NCBI GenBank assembly: GCA_019449635.1
Contig: JAGRPI010000042.1
Location: 1 to 63,834, forward strand
Reading direction: 5' to 3'
From: Candidatus Ferrigenium bremense
GTDB lineage: Bacteria > Pseudomonadota > Gammaproteobacteria > Burkholderiales > Gallionellaceae
DNA: 63,834 bases
A program made the translations under genes and the position numbers. Under the pieces are notes generated by a model that was not told where the DNA came from, did not search any database, and saw nothing but the letters and a program-made list of their open reading frames with translations. This document shows positions 37,777 to 46,493 of the stretch, in pieces; the first letter of the stretch is position 1, and every line of letters starts with the position of its first letter.

Positions 37777-40673
37777 GCTGGAACGAAATCCGCAGTCGCG
37801 CCCACGAGTTTTCCAAGCGCTGGGAGAACGAAACTTCGGAAGATGCCGAAGCAAAGCCGTTCTGGACGGAGTTCTTCAATGTCTTCGGTATAGACCGCAA
37901 GCGCGTCGCCAGTTTCGAGGAGCCTGTCAAAAAGCTCGGCGACAAACAGGGCTACATAGACCTATTCTGGAAAGGCATGCTGCTGGTCGAGCATAAGTCG
38001 CGCGGCAAAGACCTGGACAAAGCCTACACCCAGGCGCTCGATTACTTTCCCGGCATCAAGGAGCGCGACCTGCCGAAATACGTGCTGGTATCCGATTTCG
38101 CGCGTTTCCGTCTGTACGACCTCGAATCCCCTCTCCCGCAGGCGGGAGAGGGTGGCGCGGCAGCGCCGGGTGAGGACTATACCGAATTCAAACTCGCCGA
38201 CCTGCACAAGCGCATCAAGCATTTCGCCTTCATCGCCGGCTACCGCACGCAAACCATCGCGCCGCAAAACCCGGTCAACATCAAGGCCGCCGAGCGCATG
38301 GGCAAACTGCACGATACGCTCAAGGCGGCGGGTTATGAAGGGCATCCGCTCGAAGTGCTGCTGGTGCGGCTGCTGTTCTGCCTGTTCGCCGAAGATACCG
38401 GTATCTTCCAGCCCGCCAGCGCATTCCGCGCCTGGATAGAAGAGCGTAGTGCGCCCGACGGCTCCGACCTCGGCGCGCAACTCGCGCTGCTGTTCCAGGT
38501 ACTCAATACGCCGGAAGACCGCCGTGCGAAAACACTGGACGAACAGAGCGCCGCTTTCCCCTACGTCAACGGCAGATTATTTGAAGAGGCTCTGCCCATC
38601 GCCTCTTTCAACCTCACCATGCGCGAAGCGCTGCTCGACTGTTGCGCACTCGACTGGAGCTCCATCTCGCCCGCGATCTTCGGCGCGCTGTTCCAGAGCA
38701 TCATGGACGCCAAGGCACGGCGCAACATCGGAGCGCACTACACCAGCGAAGAGAACATCCTCAAGCTCATCCGGCCGCTGTTCCTCGACGACCTGCACGA
38801 AGAGTTCAATCGCGTGAAAGGCAACAGGAATAAGCTGTTCGAGTTTCACAAGAAGCTGCGCACGCTCACCTTTTTCGACCCCGCCTGCGGCTGCGGCAAC
38901 TTCCTGGTGATCGCCTACCGCGAACTGCGCAGGCTGGAACTGGACGTGCTGCGCGCCGTGCACGCAGGCCCCGGCTCGCGCTTCCTCGACATCCACCAGG
39001 AAATCAGCGTGGACGTGGATCAGTTCTTCGGCATCGAGATCGAGGAATTCCCGGCGCAGATCGCGCAGGTCGCGCTGTGGCTGATGGACCACCAGATGAA
39101 CGTGCGCGTCTCGGAGGAATTCGGCATGTACTTCGCGCGCATTCCGCTCAAGACCTCGCCGCACATCGTCAACGGCAACGCGCTCACGCTGGACTGGAAC
39201 GACGTGCTACCTGCGGAGCGCGCGAGCTATGTGTTCGGCAATCCGCCGTTCGTCGGCGCGAAGTTCATGGACGATGCGCAGCGCGAGGACGCGCAGCGCG
39301 TGTTTGCGGACATCAAGAGCGGCGGCCTGCTCGATTTCGTCGCCGCATGGTATGTGAAAGCGGCGCACTACATGCGAGGTAACTACTCCTCCCCCTTCAA
39401 GGGGGAGGCTGGGAGTGGGATGGGTGAAGTTGTCGCATCAACCTTGCCCCATCCCCACCCTAACCCTCCCCTTGAAGGGGAGGGAAGGAACGTGCGCTGC
39501 GCCTTCGTCTCCACCAACTCCATCACCCAGGGCGAACAGGCCGGCGTGCTGTGGGGCTGGTTGCTCGCGCAAGGCATCCGCATCCACTTCGCCCACCGCA
39601 CTTTCCAGTGGAGCAACGAGGCAAAGGGCATGGCGGCGGTGCATTGCGTCATCATCGGCTTCGGCGCGTTCGACGCGGAGAAAAAGACCATCTACGAATA
39701 CGAGGACATACGCGGCGAAGCGCACGCCGTCGCCGCGCGCAACATCAACCCCTATCTGGTAGACGCGCCGGATGTGGTGCTGGTCAACCGCCAGCACCCG
39801 ATCTGCGCCGTACCGGAGATCGGCATCGGCAACAAGCCGATCGATGGCGGCCATTACCTGTTTACGCCTGAAGAGAAGGCCGAGTTTCTCAAGCGCGAAC
39901 CACGGGCGGAAAATTGGTTCCGCCGCTGGATCGGCGCAGACGAATTCATCAATAACTATGAACGCTGGTGTTTGTGGCTGGGCGACTGCCCACCCGACGA
40001 ATTGCGGCGGATGCCAGAGGCGATGAAGCGCGTCGAAGCGGTGCGCGAGGTACGCCTCGCCAGCAAAAGCGCGCCCACGCAAAAACTCGCAGCCACACCG
40101 ACGCGCTTCCATGTAGAAAACATACCCGATGCGCCCTATCTGGTAGTTCCGAAAGTTTCATCGGAGCGGCGCAGATTCATCCCCATCGGTTTCATGCAGC
40201 CGGACACCTTGAGCAGCGATTTGGTATTTATCGTTTCCCATGCCTCGCTTTATCACTTCGGCATCCTGACCTCGACCATGCACATGGCGTGGGTGCGCTA
40301 TACATGCGGGCGTTTGAAAAGCGATTACCGCTACTCGGCGGGCATCGTCTACAACAACTTCCCGTGGCCTGATGAACCCACCGACAAACAACGCGCAGCC
40401 ATAGAAGCCGCCGCCCAAGCCGTGCTCGACGCCCGTGCGCAATTCATGCAGCCCTCACCCCAACCCTCTCCCGCAAGCGGGCGAGGGAGCAGTTTGGCCG
40501 ACCTCTACGACCCGCTCACGATGCCGCCCGCACTGGTCAAAGCCCACCAGGGCCTCGACCGCGCCGTGGATGCCTGCTACCGCAAGGCCGCATTCGCCAA
40601 TGACGCACAACGGGTAGAATTCCTGTTCGAGCGCTACAAGAAACTCACCAACCTGCTGCTCCGGCGGAAATGA
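37767..40673 (+). CDS. MmeI-like single-chain restriction-modification enzyme (type IIG/IIL)
   Basis: A 968-residue fusion of nuclease, methyltransferase and specificity parts. The N-terminal nuclease motif is D65-x9-E75-x-K77 (YIDLFWKGMLLVEHKSRG), the spacing known for MmeI. The helical connector follows, then SAM motif I FFDPACGCGNFL (near residue 369) and catalytic NPPF (near 491), and a C-terminal target-recognition region. Such enzymes methylate adenine on one strand and cut about 20 bases away. Three in-frame repeat insertions interrupt it (residues ~121-137, ~538-575, ~895-910). It may be functional or decaying. No separate modification gene is present. Confidence 0.88.
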   Translation: MPLSWNEIRSRAHEFSKRWENETSEDAEAKPFWTEFFNVFGIDRKRVASFEEPVKKLGDKQGYIDLFWKGMLLVEHKSRGKDLDKAYTQALDYFPGIKERDLPKYVLVSDFARFRLYDLESPLPQAGEGGAAAPGEDYTEFKLADLHKRIKHFAFIAGYRTQTIAPQNPVNIKAAERMGKLHDTLKAAGYEGHPLEVLLVRLLFCLFAEDTGIFQPASAFRAWIEERSAPDGSDLGAQLALLFQVLNTPEDRRAKTLDEQSAAFPYVNGRLFEEALPIASFNLTMREALLDCCALDWSSISPAIFGALFQSIMDAKARRNIGAHYTSEENILKLIRPLFLDDLHEEFNRVKGNRNKLFEFHKKLRTLTFFDPACGCGNFLVIAYRELRRLELDVLRAVHAGPGSRFLDIHQEISVDVDQFFGIEIEEFPAQIAQVALWLMDHQMNVRVSEEFGMYFARIPLKTSPHIVNGNALTLDWNDVLPAERASYVFGNPPFVGAKFMDDAQREDAQRVFADIKSGGLLDFVAAWYVKAAHYMRGNYSSPFKGEAGSGMGEVVASTLPHPHPNPPLEGEGRNVRCAFVSTNSITQGEQAGVLWGWLLAQGIRIHFAHRTFQWSNEAKGMAAVHCVIIGFGAFDAEKKTIYEYEDIRGEAHAVAARNINPYLVDAPDVVLVNRQHPICAVPEIGIGNKPIDGGHYLFTPEEKAEFLKREPRAENWFRRWIGADEFINNYERWCLWLGDCPPDELRRMPEAMKRVEAVREVRLASKSAPTQKLAATPTRFHVENIPDAPYLVVPKVSSERRRFIPIGFMQPDTLSSDLVFIVSHASLYHFGILTSTMHMAWVRYTCGRLKSDYRYSAGIVYNNFPWPDEPTDKQRAAIEAAAQAVLDARAQFMQPSPQPSPASGRGSSLADLYDPLTMPPALVKAHQGLDRAVDACYRKAAFANDAQRVEFLFERYKKLTNLLLRRK
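38127..38175 (+). repeat. in-frame CTCTCCC palindrome, insertion 1 in the MmeI-like gene
   Basis: CCCTCTCCCGCAGGCGGGAGAGGG codes for SPLPQAGEGG and keeps the frame. Same repeat family as the intergenic copies at 17108-17150 and 26203-26262. Confidence 0.75.
39385..39489 (+). repeat. in-frame paired repeat, insertion 2 in the MmeI-like gene
   Basis: CTCCCCCTTCAAGGGGGAGGC (39390) and CCTCCCCTTGAAGGGGAGGG (39463) are each hairpins; with CCCATCCCCACCC between them they form a composite ~105-bp insertion coding for SPFKGEAGSGMGEVV...PHPNPPLEGEGR. It lies after the NPPF motif, in the methyltransferase domain. Confidence 0.75.
40450..40497 (+). repeat. in-frame CTCTCCC palindrome, insertion 3 in the MmeI-like gene
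   Basis: CCCTCTCCCGCAAGCGGGCGAGGG-type sequence coding for PSPASGRGS, in frame near residue 900. Confidence 0.72.
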
Positions 40674-40711
40674 AATTAAGAAAACGCAAACGCGACACGC
40701 AGGCTTGACTG

Positions 40712-41704
40712 ATGGCAACTGCCCAACTTCAACACTATGTCCCAAAGTTTTTGCTTCGTAGATTTGGGCTTGGCAAAAAGGATAGGCTGTTCGTCTTCGA
40801 CAAGCACACGAGCACATCATTTTCCAGTGCAGCCTCAAAACTGGCGGCCAAGAATAATTTTTACGATTTTGATTTTATGGGTGAGCCCGTTGCTGTCGAA
40901 CCATTACTTGGTCGCATTGAAAGCAAAGCTGGAGAGCACATCGCACGCATAGTTAAGAATCGCAGACTAAACGTAAATGATTCAGAAGAGCGCGGCGAAC
41001 TTGCTGCATTTTTTGCGATTCAGATGGTACGTACTCCGGCTGTGCTCGCTACTGCTAGAGATATGTTTGGCAGAATGGAAGCGTGGTTGCGTGCCGAAGG
41101 TGCACCACAAGATTTTTTTATTCCAGACCCGCTTGTGGGCGAAGGTGAAAATGCAGAGCGCGCGATGATGGCACGCAACATCTGCAATGCGCCAAATGAT
41201 TACGGCCCGGCGCTTATCAAAAAGGACTGGCTGTTGTTTCAAACAGACAACAAGTATCCGTATCTAATCGGTGACCATCCTCTGACCATGCACAACATGA
41301 TTGAGAAGGAGGGGCGCGGCAATCTTGGCGTTGCAGTGGATGGTATTGAACTCTACTTCCCACTTTCACCAAATCTTGCGCTTGGTATTTGGTGTCCGTC
41401 GCACCGCGAAATGCTTATGAAAAGCCTCCAGAGTATGGATAAGCTTGCGGCGGCATCAAATGCTTCGAGAGATTGGGGTAAAGCAAAGAGTGATGTGTTG
41501 GCAATTCTTGAAGCTCTTCAGACTGGCGAACCGCTACGATCAAACCCTGAAAATGTTGAATTCTTCAACTCATTACAGGTATCAACTGCTGAACGTTTTG
41601 TGTTTTCTTCTGCCGATGATTTTTCTATCGTCAAGGAAATGATTCAAACAAATCCAGAGCTGCGGCATGGACGGCGCATGAATGAAGCAACTGGAAAGTT
41701 CTAA
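40712..41704 (+). CDS. DUF4238 protein
   Basis: A 330-residue protein matching DUF4238: the N-terminal QHYVPKFLLRRFG (family form QHYVPRFxLRxF), and later YPYLIGDHPLTMHN and ELYFPLSPNLALGIW. Function unknown. It is visibly more AT-rich than the flanking core genes, and lies 38 bp after the MmeI-like gene, so it may be a passenger or partner in a defence locus. No signal peptide or membrane segment. Confidence 0.8.
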   Translation: MATAQLQHYVPKFLLRRFGLGKKDRLFVFDKHTSTSFSSAASKLAAKNNFYDFDFMGEPVAVEPLLGRIESKAGEHIARIVKNRRLNVNDSEERGELAAFFAIQMVRTPAVLATARDMFGRMEAWLRAEGAPQDFFIPDPLVGEGENAERAMMARNICNAPNDYGPALIKKDWLLFQTDNKYPYLIGDHPLTMHNMIEKEGRGNLGVAVDGIELYFPLSPNLALGIWCPSHREMLMKSLQSMDKLAAASNASRDWGKAKSDVLAILEALQTGEPLRSNPENVEFFNSLQVSTAERFVFSSADDFSIVKEMIQTNPELRHGRRMNEATGKF

Positions 41705-42396
41705 CTCGCCGCAGCCAAAATGAACCGGGTTCGGATTAAGTTCGCAGCCAGCGTAGCAGATGCGATGCACTACGCCGCATACCGCTGAATCTCAACTTCC
41801 ACATGCCGCCGCGCAGTATCGTCGGCATCCGCATACACTCGCTTGGCAGTAGGTTCGCTCAAATAATATTCGCCGCAGCCGTGTAGGGTGGGCATATTTT
41901 TGTGCCCACGCGGATTCGACATTTCACCGCTATGTGGGCTTTGGGGTATATGCAGCATGGCTGGACTGGCGCGATGGATACTGCGGTGCTGGAATATGAC
42001 TGATGCTGTCCGCGTGGGTACAAAAACGTGCCCACCCTACTTGACTGTTGCCAGCGGAATCAGCAAAACCCAGGAGCAAGAAGAGGGTGACGTAGCGCAA
42101 AGTGAAGTTTCCCGGTGAGGCGTATGTTCATGCGCAGAGCGTAGGAGCGATGATAATGGAGGGTCATCGGAACGATGGAAACCGCACGGAAGGTGGTGTC
42201 GCGGGCGGCGCCGGATTCGAACCGGATCATACCAACACTTGCGTGTTCGCAACCGTTCCCATTGGAAACAACCGCGCGCGACAGTTTAAGTATACGGCAA
42301 AATGACAAAAAACCCCGTAGGGTGGGCACCCCGTGCCCACGCGGATGCGAATGTTGCAATAGATAATAGCGGGTAGAGGTTGCCCACCCTGTTTAA
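41705..42396. repeat. 692-bp gap with GTAGGGTGGGCA repeats and gene remnants
   Basis: Copies of the repeat GTAGGGTGGGCA...TGCCCACGCGG lie at 41883-41913, 42010-42040 (inverted) and 42316-42344. A short reading frame on the minus strand, 41770 to about 41880, ends with a normal-looking C-terminal peptide (GEYYLSEPTAKRVYADADD...) and could be the remnant of a lost gene. No complete gene is seen. Confidence 0.6.
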
Positions 42397-42421
42397 TATT
42401 GTTAAGCGATACTTAACAATA
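42397..42421. promoter_or_regulatory. 25-bp dyad upstream of higB, probable HigA/HigBA operator
   Basis: TATTGTTAAG (42397-42406) and CTTAACAATA (42412-42421) are perfect inverted repeats with a 5-bp spacer, ending 12 bp before the higB ATG. The position fits autorepression by the antitoxin complex, as known for HigBA. Confidence 0.7.
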
Positions 42422-42433
42422 TACAATGTGATT

Positions 42434-42712
42434 ATGATAAAGACATTTCGGCATAAAGGGCTTGAATCCTTTTTTCGGACAGGCAGCAAAGCTGGAATAC
42501 AGCCACGCCACGCGGGAAAGTTGCGCGTAATGTTGACCATGTTGGACAACGCAAAGCGAGCGGATGATATGAATGCACCGGGCTGGCGGTTTCATCCGCT
42601 GAAAGGAAATTTTGCGGGGCATTATTCCGTAACCGTGAACGGGAATTGGCGTTTGACCTTTACCTTTGAAAACGAAAATGCCGAGCTGGTTGATTATCTG
42701 GATTACCACTAG
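42434..42712 (+). CDS. higB: HigB/RelE-family toxin
   Basis: A 92-residue mRNA interferase. The family core is clear: MIKTFRHKGLESFFRTGSKAGI, LRVMLTMLDNAKRADDMNAPGWRFHPLKGNFAGHYSVTVNGNWRLTFTFENENAELVDYLDYH. In relatives it cuts mRNA on the ribosome. The ATG at 42434 gives the normal N-terminus; an upstream ATG would read through the operator. The antitoxin gene follows by 10 bp, the toxin-first order typical of HigBA. Confidence 0.92.
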   Translation: MIKTFRHKGLESFFRTGSKAGIQPRHAGKLRVMLTMLDNAKRADDMNAPGWRFHPLKGNFAGHYSVTVNGNWRLTFTFENENAELVDYLDYH

Positions 42713-42722
42713 GAGACATTAA

Positions 42723-43010
42723 ATGAGCAGAATGCACAATCCGGCACACCCCGGTGAAGTATTGCGGGAATGGTTGCCCGAAGATATGACAGTGACTCAG
42801 GCAGCCAAGGAGTTGCAAATATCCCGCGTTACTCTCTCAAAAGTGCTGAACGGCAAGGCTGGCATAACAGCGGGGATGTCATTGCGCCTTGCGGCATGGC
42901 TGGGTACCAGTCCTGATGTTTGGCTTGGAATGCAAACGCAATGGGATTTGTGGCAAGCCGAGCAACAGCCAACGCCGAAAATCAGGCCGCTTGAAAGATT
43001 GGCTGCTTGA
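42723..43010 (+). CDS. higA: HigA-family antitoxin
   Basis: A 95-residue XRE-type regulator. Family features: HNPAHPGEVLREWLPEDMTVTQAAKELQISRVTLSKVLNGKAGITAGMSLRLAAWLGTSPDVWLGMQTQWDLWQAE. It neutralises HigB and probably represses the operon through the dyad at 42397-42421. Confidence 0.92.
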   Translation: MSRMHNPAHPGEVLREWLPEDMTVTQAAKELQISRVTLSKVLNGKAGITAGMSLRLAAWLGTSPDVWLGMQTQWDLWQAEQQPTPKIRPLERLAA

Positions 43011-43061
43011 TCGCTAATCGTTTCCATACGGAACGTTAAAATGGTTTCGGAAGGTTAAATA

Positions 43062-44003
43062 ATGAGCAGCACTGAACAGAAACAAACCGGCGCGGCCAAA
43101 ACCGCGCGTAACCCGATCAAGATCGTGCCGTTGCAGCAGCGGCTGCGCAAACCGGAATGGATACGCGTGAAGCCCGGCAGCGGCGCGGGATACAACGAGG
43201 TGAAGCGTGTGCTGCGCGAGCACCATCTGCACACGGTGTGCGAGGAGGCCTCCTGCCCGAACATCGGCGAATGTTTCAGCAAGCGCACGGCGACCTTCAT
43301 GATCCTCGGCGACGTGTGCACGCGCCGCTGCCCGTTCTGCGACGTGGCGCACGGCCAACCGAATCCGCCCGATGCGAACGAACCGGAAAATCTCGCCCGT
43401 TCCATCGACCTGCTCAAGCTCAGGTACGCAGTCATCACCAGCGTGGACCGGGACGATCTGCGCGACGGCGGCGCGGGGCATTTTGCCGATTGCCTGGCCG
43501 CGATCCGCGCCAGCGCTCCCGCCACGCGCCTGGAGATCCTGGTGCCGGATTTCCGCGGCCGGCTGGAAACCGCGCTGGACGCGCTCGCCGCGAGCCTGCC
43601 CGACGTGTTCAATCACAACCTGGAAACCGTGCCGCGTCTCTACAGTTTGGCCAGGCCAGGTGCGGATTACGCCCATTCGCTGCGCCTGCTCAGGGATTTC
43701 AAGGCACGCTTCCCGCATGTCCCGACCAAATCCGGCCTGATGCTGGGTCTGGGCGAAACCGATGAGGAGGTGCTGCAGGTGATGCGCGACCTGCGCGCGC
43801 ATGAAGTGAACATGCTCACCATCGGCCAATACCTGCAACCCTCCGACGGGCACTTGCCGGTGCTGCGCTACGCGCCGCCGGAAACCTTTGCGAGATTCGA
43901 GCAGGCCGCAAAGGAGATGGGGTTCAGTCATGCCGCCTGCGGGCCGATGGTCAGGTCCAGCTATTTTGCCGATGAGCAGGCGCAGCGGGCGGGCGTGATT
44001 TAG
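43062..44003 (+). CDS. lipA: lipoyl synthase (radical SAM)
   Basis: A 313-residue enzyme inserting two sulphurs into octanoyl-lipoyl domains. The auxiliary cluster motif [12 protein letters not shown], the radical SAM motif [10 protein letters not shown], and the C-terminal RSSYFAD (auxiliary-cluster Ser) are all present. It belongs with lipB, from which it is separated by the restriction-modification/higBA insert. Confidence 0.96.
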   Translation: MSSTEQKQTGAAKTARNPIKIVPLQQRLRKPEWIRVKPGSGAGYNEVKRVLREHHLHTVCEEASCPNIGECFSKRTATFMILGDVCTRRCPFCDVAHGQPNPPDANEPENLARSIDLLKLRYAVITSVDRDDLRDGGAGHFADCLAAIRASAPATRLEILVPDFRGRLETALDALAASLPDVFNHNLETVPRLYSLARPGADYAHSLRLLRDFKARFPHVPTKSGLMLGLGETDEEVLQVMRDLRAHEVNMLTIGQYLQPSDGHLPVLRYAPPETFARFEQAAKEMGFSHAACGPMVRSSYFADEQAQRAGVI

Positions 44004-44137
44004 GCTTCCGCCCGGGGAACCAACAAGCGTGCATCCAGTCTACCGGGCTGGTATATTCAACCCGCCAGATTTAACAAGGTATCGAACATCGGCAAGAACA
44101 TATCCCCTATGTCAATTATTTACCAAAGGAAGCCATT

Positions 44138-44455
44138 ATGAAAATCCGTTATCTCGCGGTGATTGCCGCCTTGTCCGTTTCCACTGCTGCTTTTGCTGCA
44201 GGCGATGGCGAAATGCTGTTCAAGCAGAATAATTGCGGCGCATGCCATGCAGTTTCAGGAAAATCGGTCGGCCCGGCGTTGACGGATATTGCCGCAAAAT
44301 ATAAGGGCGACAAAGGTGCCCAGGCCAGACTGGAAGCCAAGGTGCGCAACGGCGGTGCAGGGTCTTTTGGCCAGATGCCCATGCCTGCCACCGCAAGATC
44401 GATCAGCGATGGCGACATCAAGACCATGGTGGCGTGGGTTCTGAGCCAGAAGTAA
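44138..44455 (+). CDS. class I cytochrome c (c551/c552 type)
   Basis: A 105-residue periplasmic cytochrome. Signal peptide at residues 1-20, haem motif CGACH at 33-37, and distal Met in the block GGAGSFGQMPMPA (about residues 75-87). It probably carries electrons between respiratory complexes. A strong terminator follows. Confidence 0.92.
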   Translation: MKIRYLAVIAALSVSTAAFAAGDGEMLFKQNNCGACHAVSGKSVGPALTDIAAKYKGDKGAQARLEAKVRNGGAGSFGQMPMPATARSISDGDIKTMVAWVLSQK

Positions 44456-44473
44456 AGGTTGCGCCATTCAAAG

Positions 44474-44497
44474 AAGCCGGCGTGAGCCGGCTTTTTT
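44474..44497 (+). terminator. intrinsic terminator after cytochrome c gene
   Basis: AAGCCGGC-GTGA-GCCGGCTT followed by a T-run (44492-44497). Confidence 0.9.
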
Positions 44498-44567
44498 GTT
44501 ACCTGCGGAGCCGGGTACCGGCACCGCGTACTGCTATAATTCGCGGCAAATTTTCACGCACCCCCTC

Positions 44568-46493
44568 ATGAATATCCTTTACGAAGAAGACGGCAGTTTC
44601 AAGGTCGGCAGCATCATGGCCGACAACACCACCTCGCTCCAGGTTGAAAGCGTTTCCGGCAAGCGCAGCAAGGTCAAGGCCGCCAATGTAATGCTGCGCT
44701 TCGACCAGCCCGCCCTGGACGAATTCCTCGCCCAGGCCGAAGCCCTCGCCGAAACCATCGAGGTGGATTTCCTGTGGGAATGCTGCCCGCCGGATGAATT
44801 CGGCTCCGAGCAGATCGCCGCCGAATATTTCGGCCACGCGCCGAGCTCGCTGGAAGCGGCTGCCGCATTGATCCGCCTGCACAGCGCGCCGATCTATTTC
44901 CACAAGAAAGGCAAGGGGCGCTATCGCGCCGCCCCCCCCGATGTGCTCAAGGCAGCGCTGGCCGGCGCCGAGAAGAAACGCCAGCAACTGGCGTTGCAGG
45001 CGCGCTACACCGAGCAGCTTTGCCGCTTCGAACTGCCAAGCGAGTTTGCCGGTCACCTTGCGCAATTGCTTTACAAGCCGGATCGCAACACCCTCGAGGT
45101 CAAGGCGCTGGAAGCGGCCTGCGCGGCGACGCACCTGTCCGCTGCTCATCTGCTGCAACGCTGCGGCGCGCTGCCCTCTACGCACGATTTCCATTTGCAG
45201 AAATTCCTGTTCGAGCATTTTCCCGACGGCACGGGCTTTCCGACCATCGAGTTGAGCGCATGGGACGAATTGCCGCTGGCCGGCGTGAACGCCTTCAGCA
45301 TCGACGACGCGACCACGACGGAGATCGACGATGCGTTCTCGGTGGAAAAACTGGCCAACGGCAACTGGCGTATCGGCGTGCATATCGCCGCACCCACGCT
45401 GGGCATGCCGCGCGATTCTGCAGGCGACAAACTCGCCGCCGCACGGCTATCCACCGTATATATGCCGGGACAGAAAATCACCATGCTGCCGGACAGCGTG
45501 GTACAGGCCTTCACGCTGTGCGCGGATCGCGTGTGTCCGGCGCTGTCGATGTATAACGAGCTGGATGGTGAAACGCTGGAAATACTCGGCCACGAAAGCC
45601 GCGTCGAGCGCATCCACATCGCTGCGAACCTGCGCCATGACACACTGGAGCCGCTGTTCAACGAAGAGACACTGGCGGCGGGCAAACTCGATTATCCTTA
45701 TGCAAATGAACTGACGCTGTTGTGGAATCTGGCACAAAAACTGGAGACGGTGCGCGGCAAGCCGTCCGACAACAGCACGCAGCAAGTGGATTACAACTTC
45801 CATGTCGAAGATGACCGTATCAGCATCACGCAACGGCGGCGCGGCTCACCGATCGACAAAGTGGTTTCCGAGATGATGATCCTGGTGAACAGCGAATGGG
45901 GCAGGCATCTTGCCGAACATGGCTTCGTCGGCATCTATCGCACCCAGCAGAACGGCAAGGTGAAGATGAGCACTGTCGCTGCGCCGCATCAGGGCTTGGG
46001 CGTGGCGCAGTATATGTGGTCGAGTTCGCCGTTGCGCCGCTACGTGGATCTGGTGAACCAGCGCCAGATCATCGCGATGCTGCGCGACGGTGAGCCGCCC
46101 TATCCCAAGAACGACACCGCGCTGTACGCGGCGATGCGCGATTTCGACACCATGTACACCATCTATAACGACTTCCAGCGGCACATGGAACGTTACTGGT
46201 GTTTACGCTGGCTGCAGCAGGAGCAAGCTAACATGGAAGCCCTCTCCCCAACCCTCTCCCGCGCTGCGGGCGAGGGGGCAAGCGCATCGCTGCGCGAGCT
46301 GGTTGTTAACGCCGTCGTGCTGCGCGAAAACCTGGTCAAGCTGACCGGTATCCCGCTGGTTTTCCGCGTGTCCTCGCTGCCGGAATTGCCCGCCAATACC
46401 CTTGTGCGGCTGGCCATCGTCTCGATCGACCTGCTCGATGTGGAGGTGCAGGCGCGTTTTGTCGCGACGATTGAGGAGGCGGCTGCGTGCTGA
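44568..46493 (+). CDS. RNase II/RNB-domain exoribonuclease
   Basis: A 641-residue protein with an RNB domain (residues ~245-560): SIDDATTTEIDDAFSVEKL (catalytic Asp cluster) and SPLRRYVDLVNQRQII. The N-terminal region is less conserved, and no full S1 domain is obvious at the C-terminus. A 3'-5' exoribonuclease role is inferred. A repeat-derived in-frame insertion (SPTLSRAAGEGA) sits at residues ~557-572. The order rnb, tonB, aroE, mtgA is typical of betaproteobacteria. Confidence 0.88.
   Translation: MNILYEEDGSFKVGSIMADNTTSLQVESVSGKRSKVKAANVMLRFDQPALDEFLAQAEALAETIEVDFLWECCPPDEFGSEQIAAEYFGHAPSSLEAAAALIRLHSAPIYFHKKGKGRYRAAPPDVLKAALAGAEKKRQQLALQARYTEQLCRFELPSEFAGHLAQLLYKPDRNTLEVKALEAACAATHLSAAHLLQRCGALPSTHDFHLQKFLFEHFPDGTGFPTIELSAWDELPLAGVNAFSIDDATTTEIDDAFSVEKLANGNWRIGVHIAAPTLGMPRDSAGDKLAAARLSTVYMPGQKITMLPDSVVQAFTLCADRVCPALSMYNELDGETLEILGHESRVERIHIAANLRHDTLEPLFNEETLAAGKLDYPYANELTLLWNLAQKLETVRGKPSDNSTQQVDYNFHVEDDRISITQRRRGSPIDKVVSEMMILVNSEWGRHLAEHGFVGIYRTQQNGKVKMSTVAAPHQGLGVAQYMWSSSPLRRYVDLVNQRQIIAMLRDGEPPYPKNDTALYAAMRDFDTMYTIYNDFQRHMERYWCLRWLQQEQANMEALSPTLSRAAGEGASASLRELVVNAVVLRENLVKLTGIPLVFRVSSLPELPANTLVRLAIVSIDLLDVEVQARFVATIEEAAAC
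46231..46287 (+). repeat. in-frame CTCTCCC repeat in the RNase II-like gene
   Basis: CCCTCTCCCCAACCCTCTCCCGCGCTGCGGGCGAGGG is in frame and codes for SPTLSRAAGEG. Same repeat family as the insertions in the MmeI-like gene. Confidence 0.75.

Noticed and set aside
42205..42290. Minus-strand sequence with a TTCGAAT loop resembling a tRNA T-arm
   Set aside because: The T-arm stem is incomplete, no 7-nt anticodon loop with a 5-bp stem is found, and the acceptor ends do not pair fully. At best a tRNA remnant.
41883..42344. Three spaced GTAGGGTGGGCA repeats, considered as a CRISPR array
   Set aside because: Copies are in mixed orientation, spacing is irregular, and no cas genes are present.
44533..44539. 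TATAAT upstream of the RNase II-like gene as a sigma-70 promoter
   Set aside because: No credible -35 box at 16-18 bp; a promoter is likely here but cannot be pinned down.
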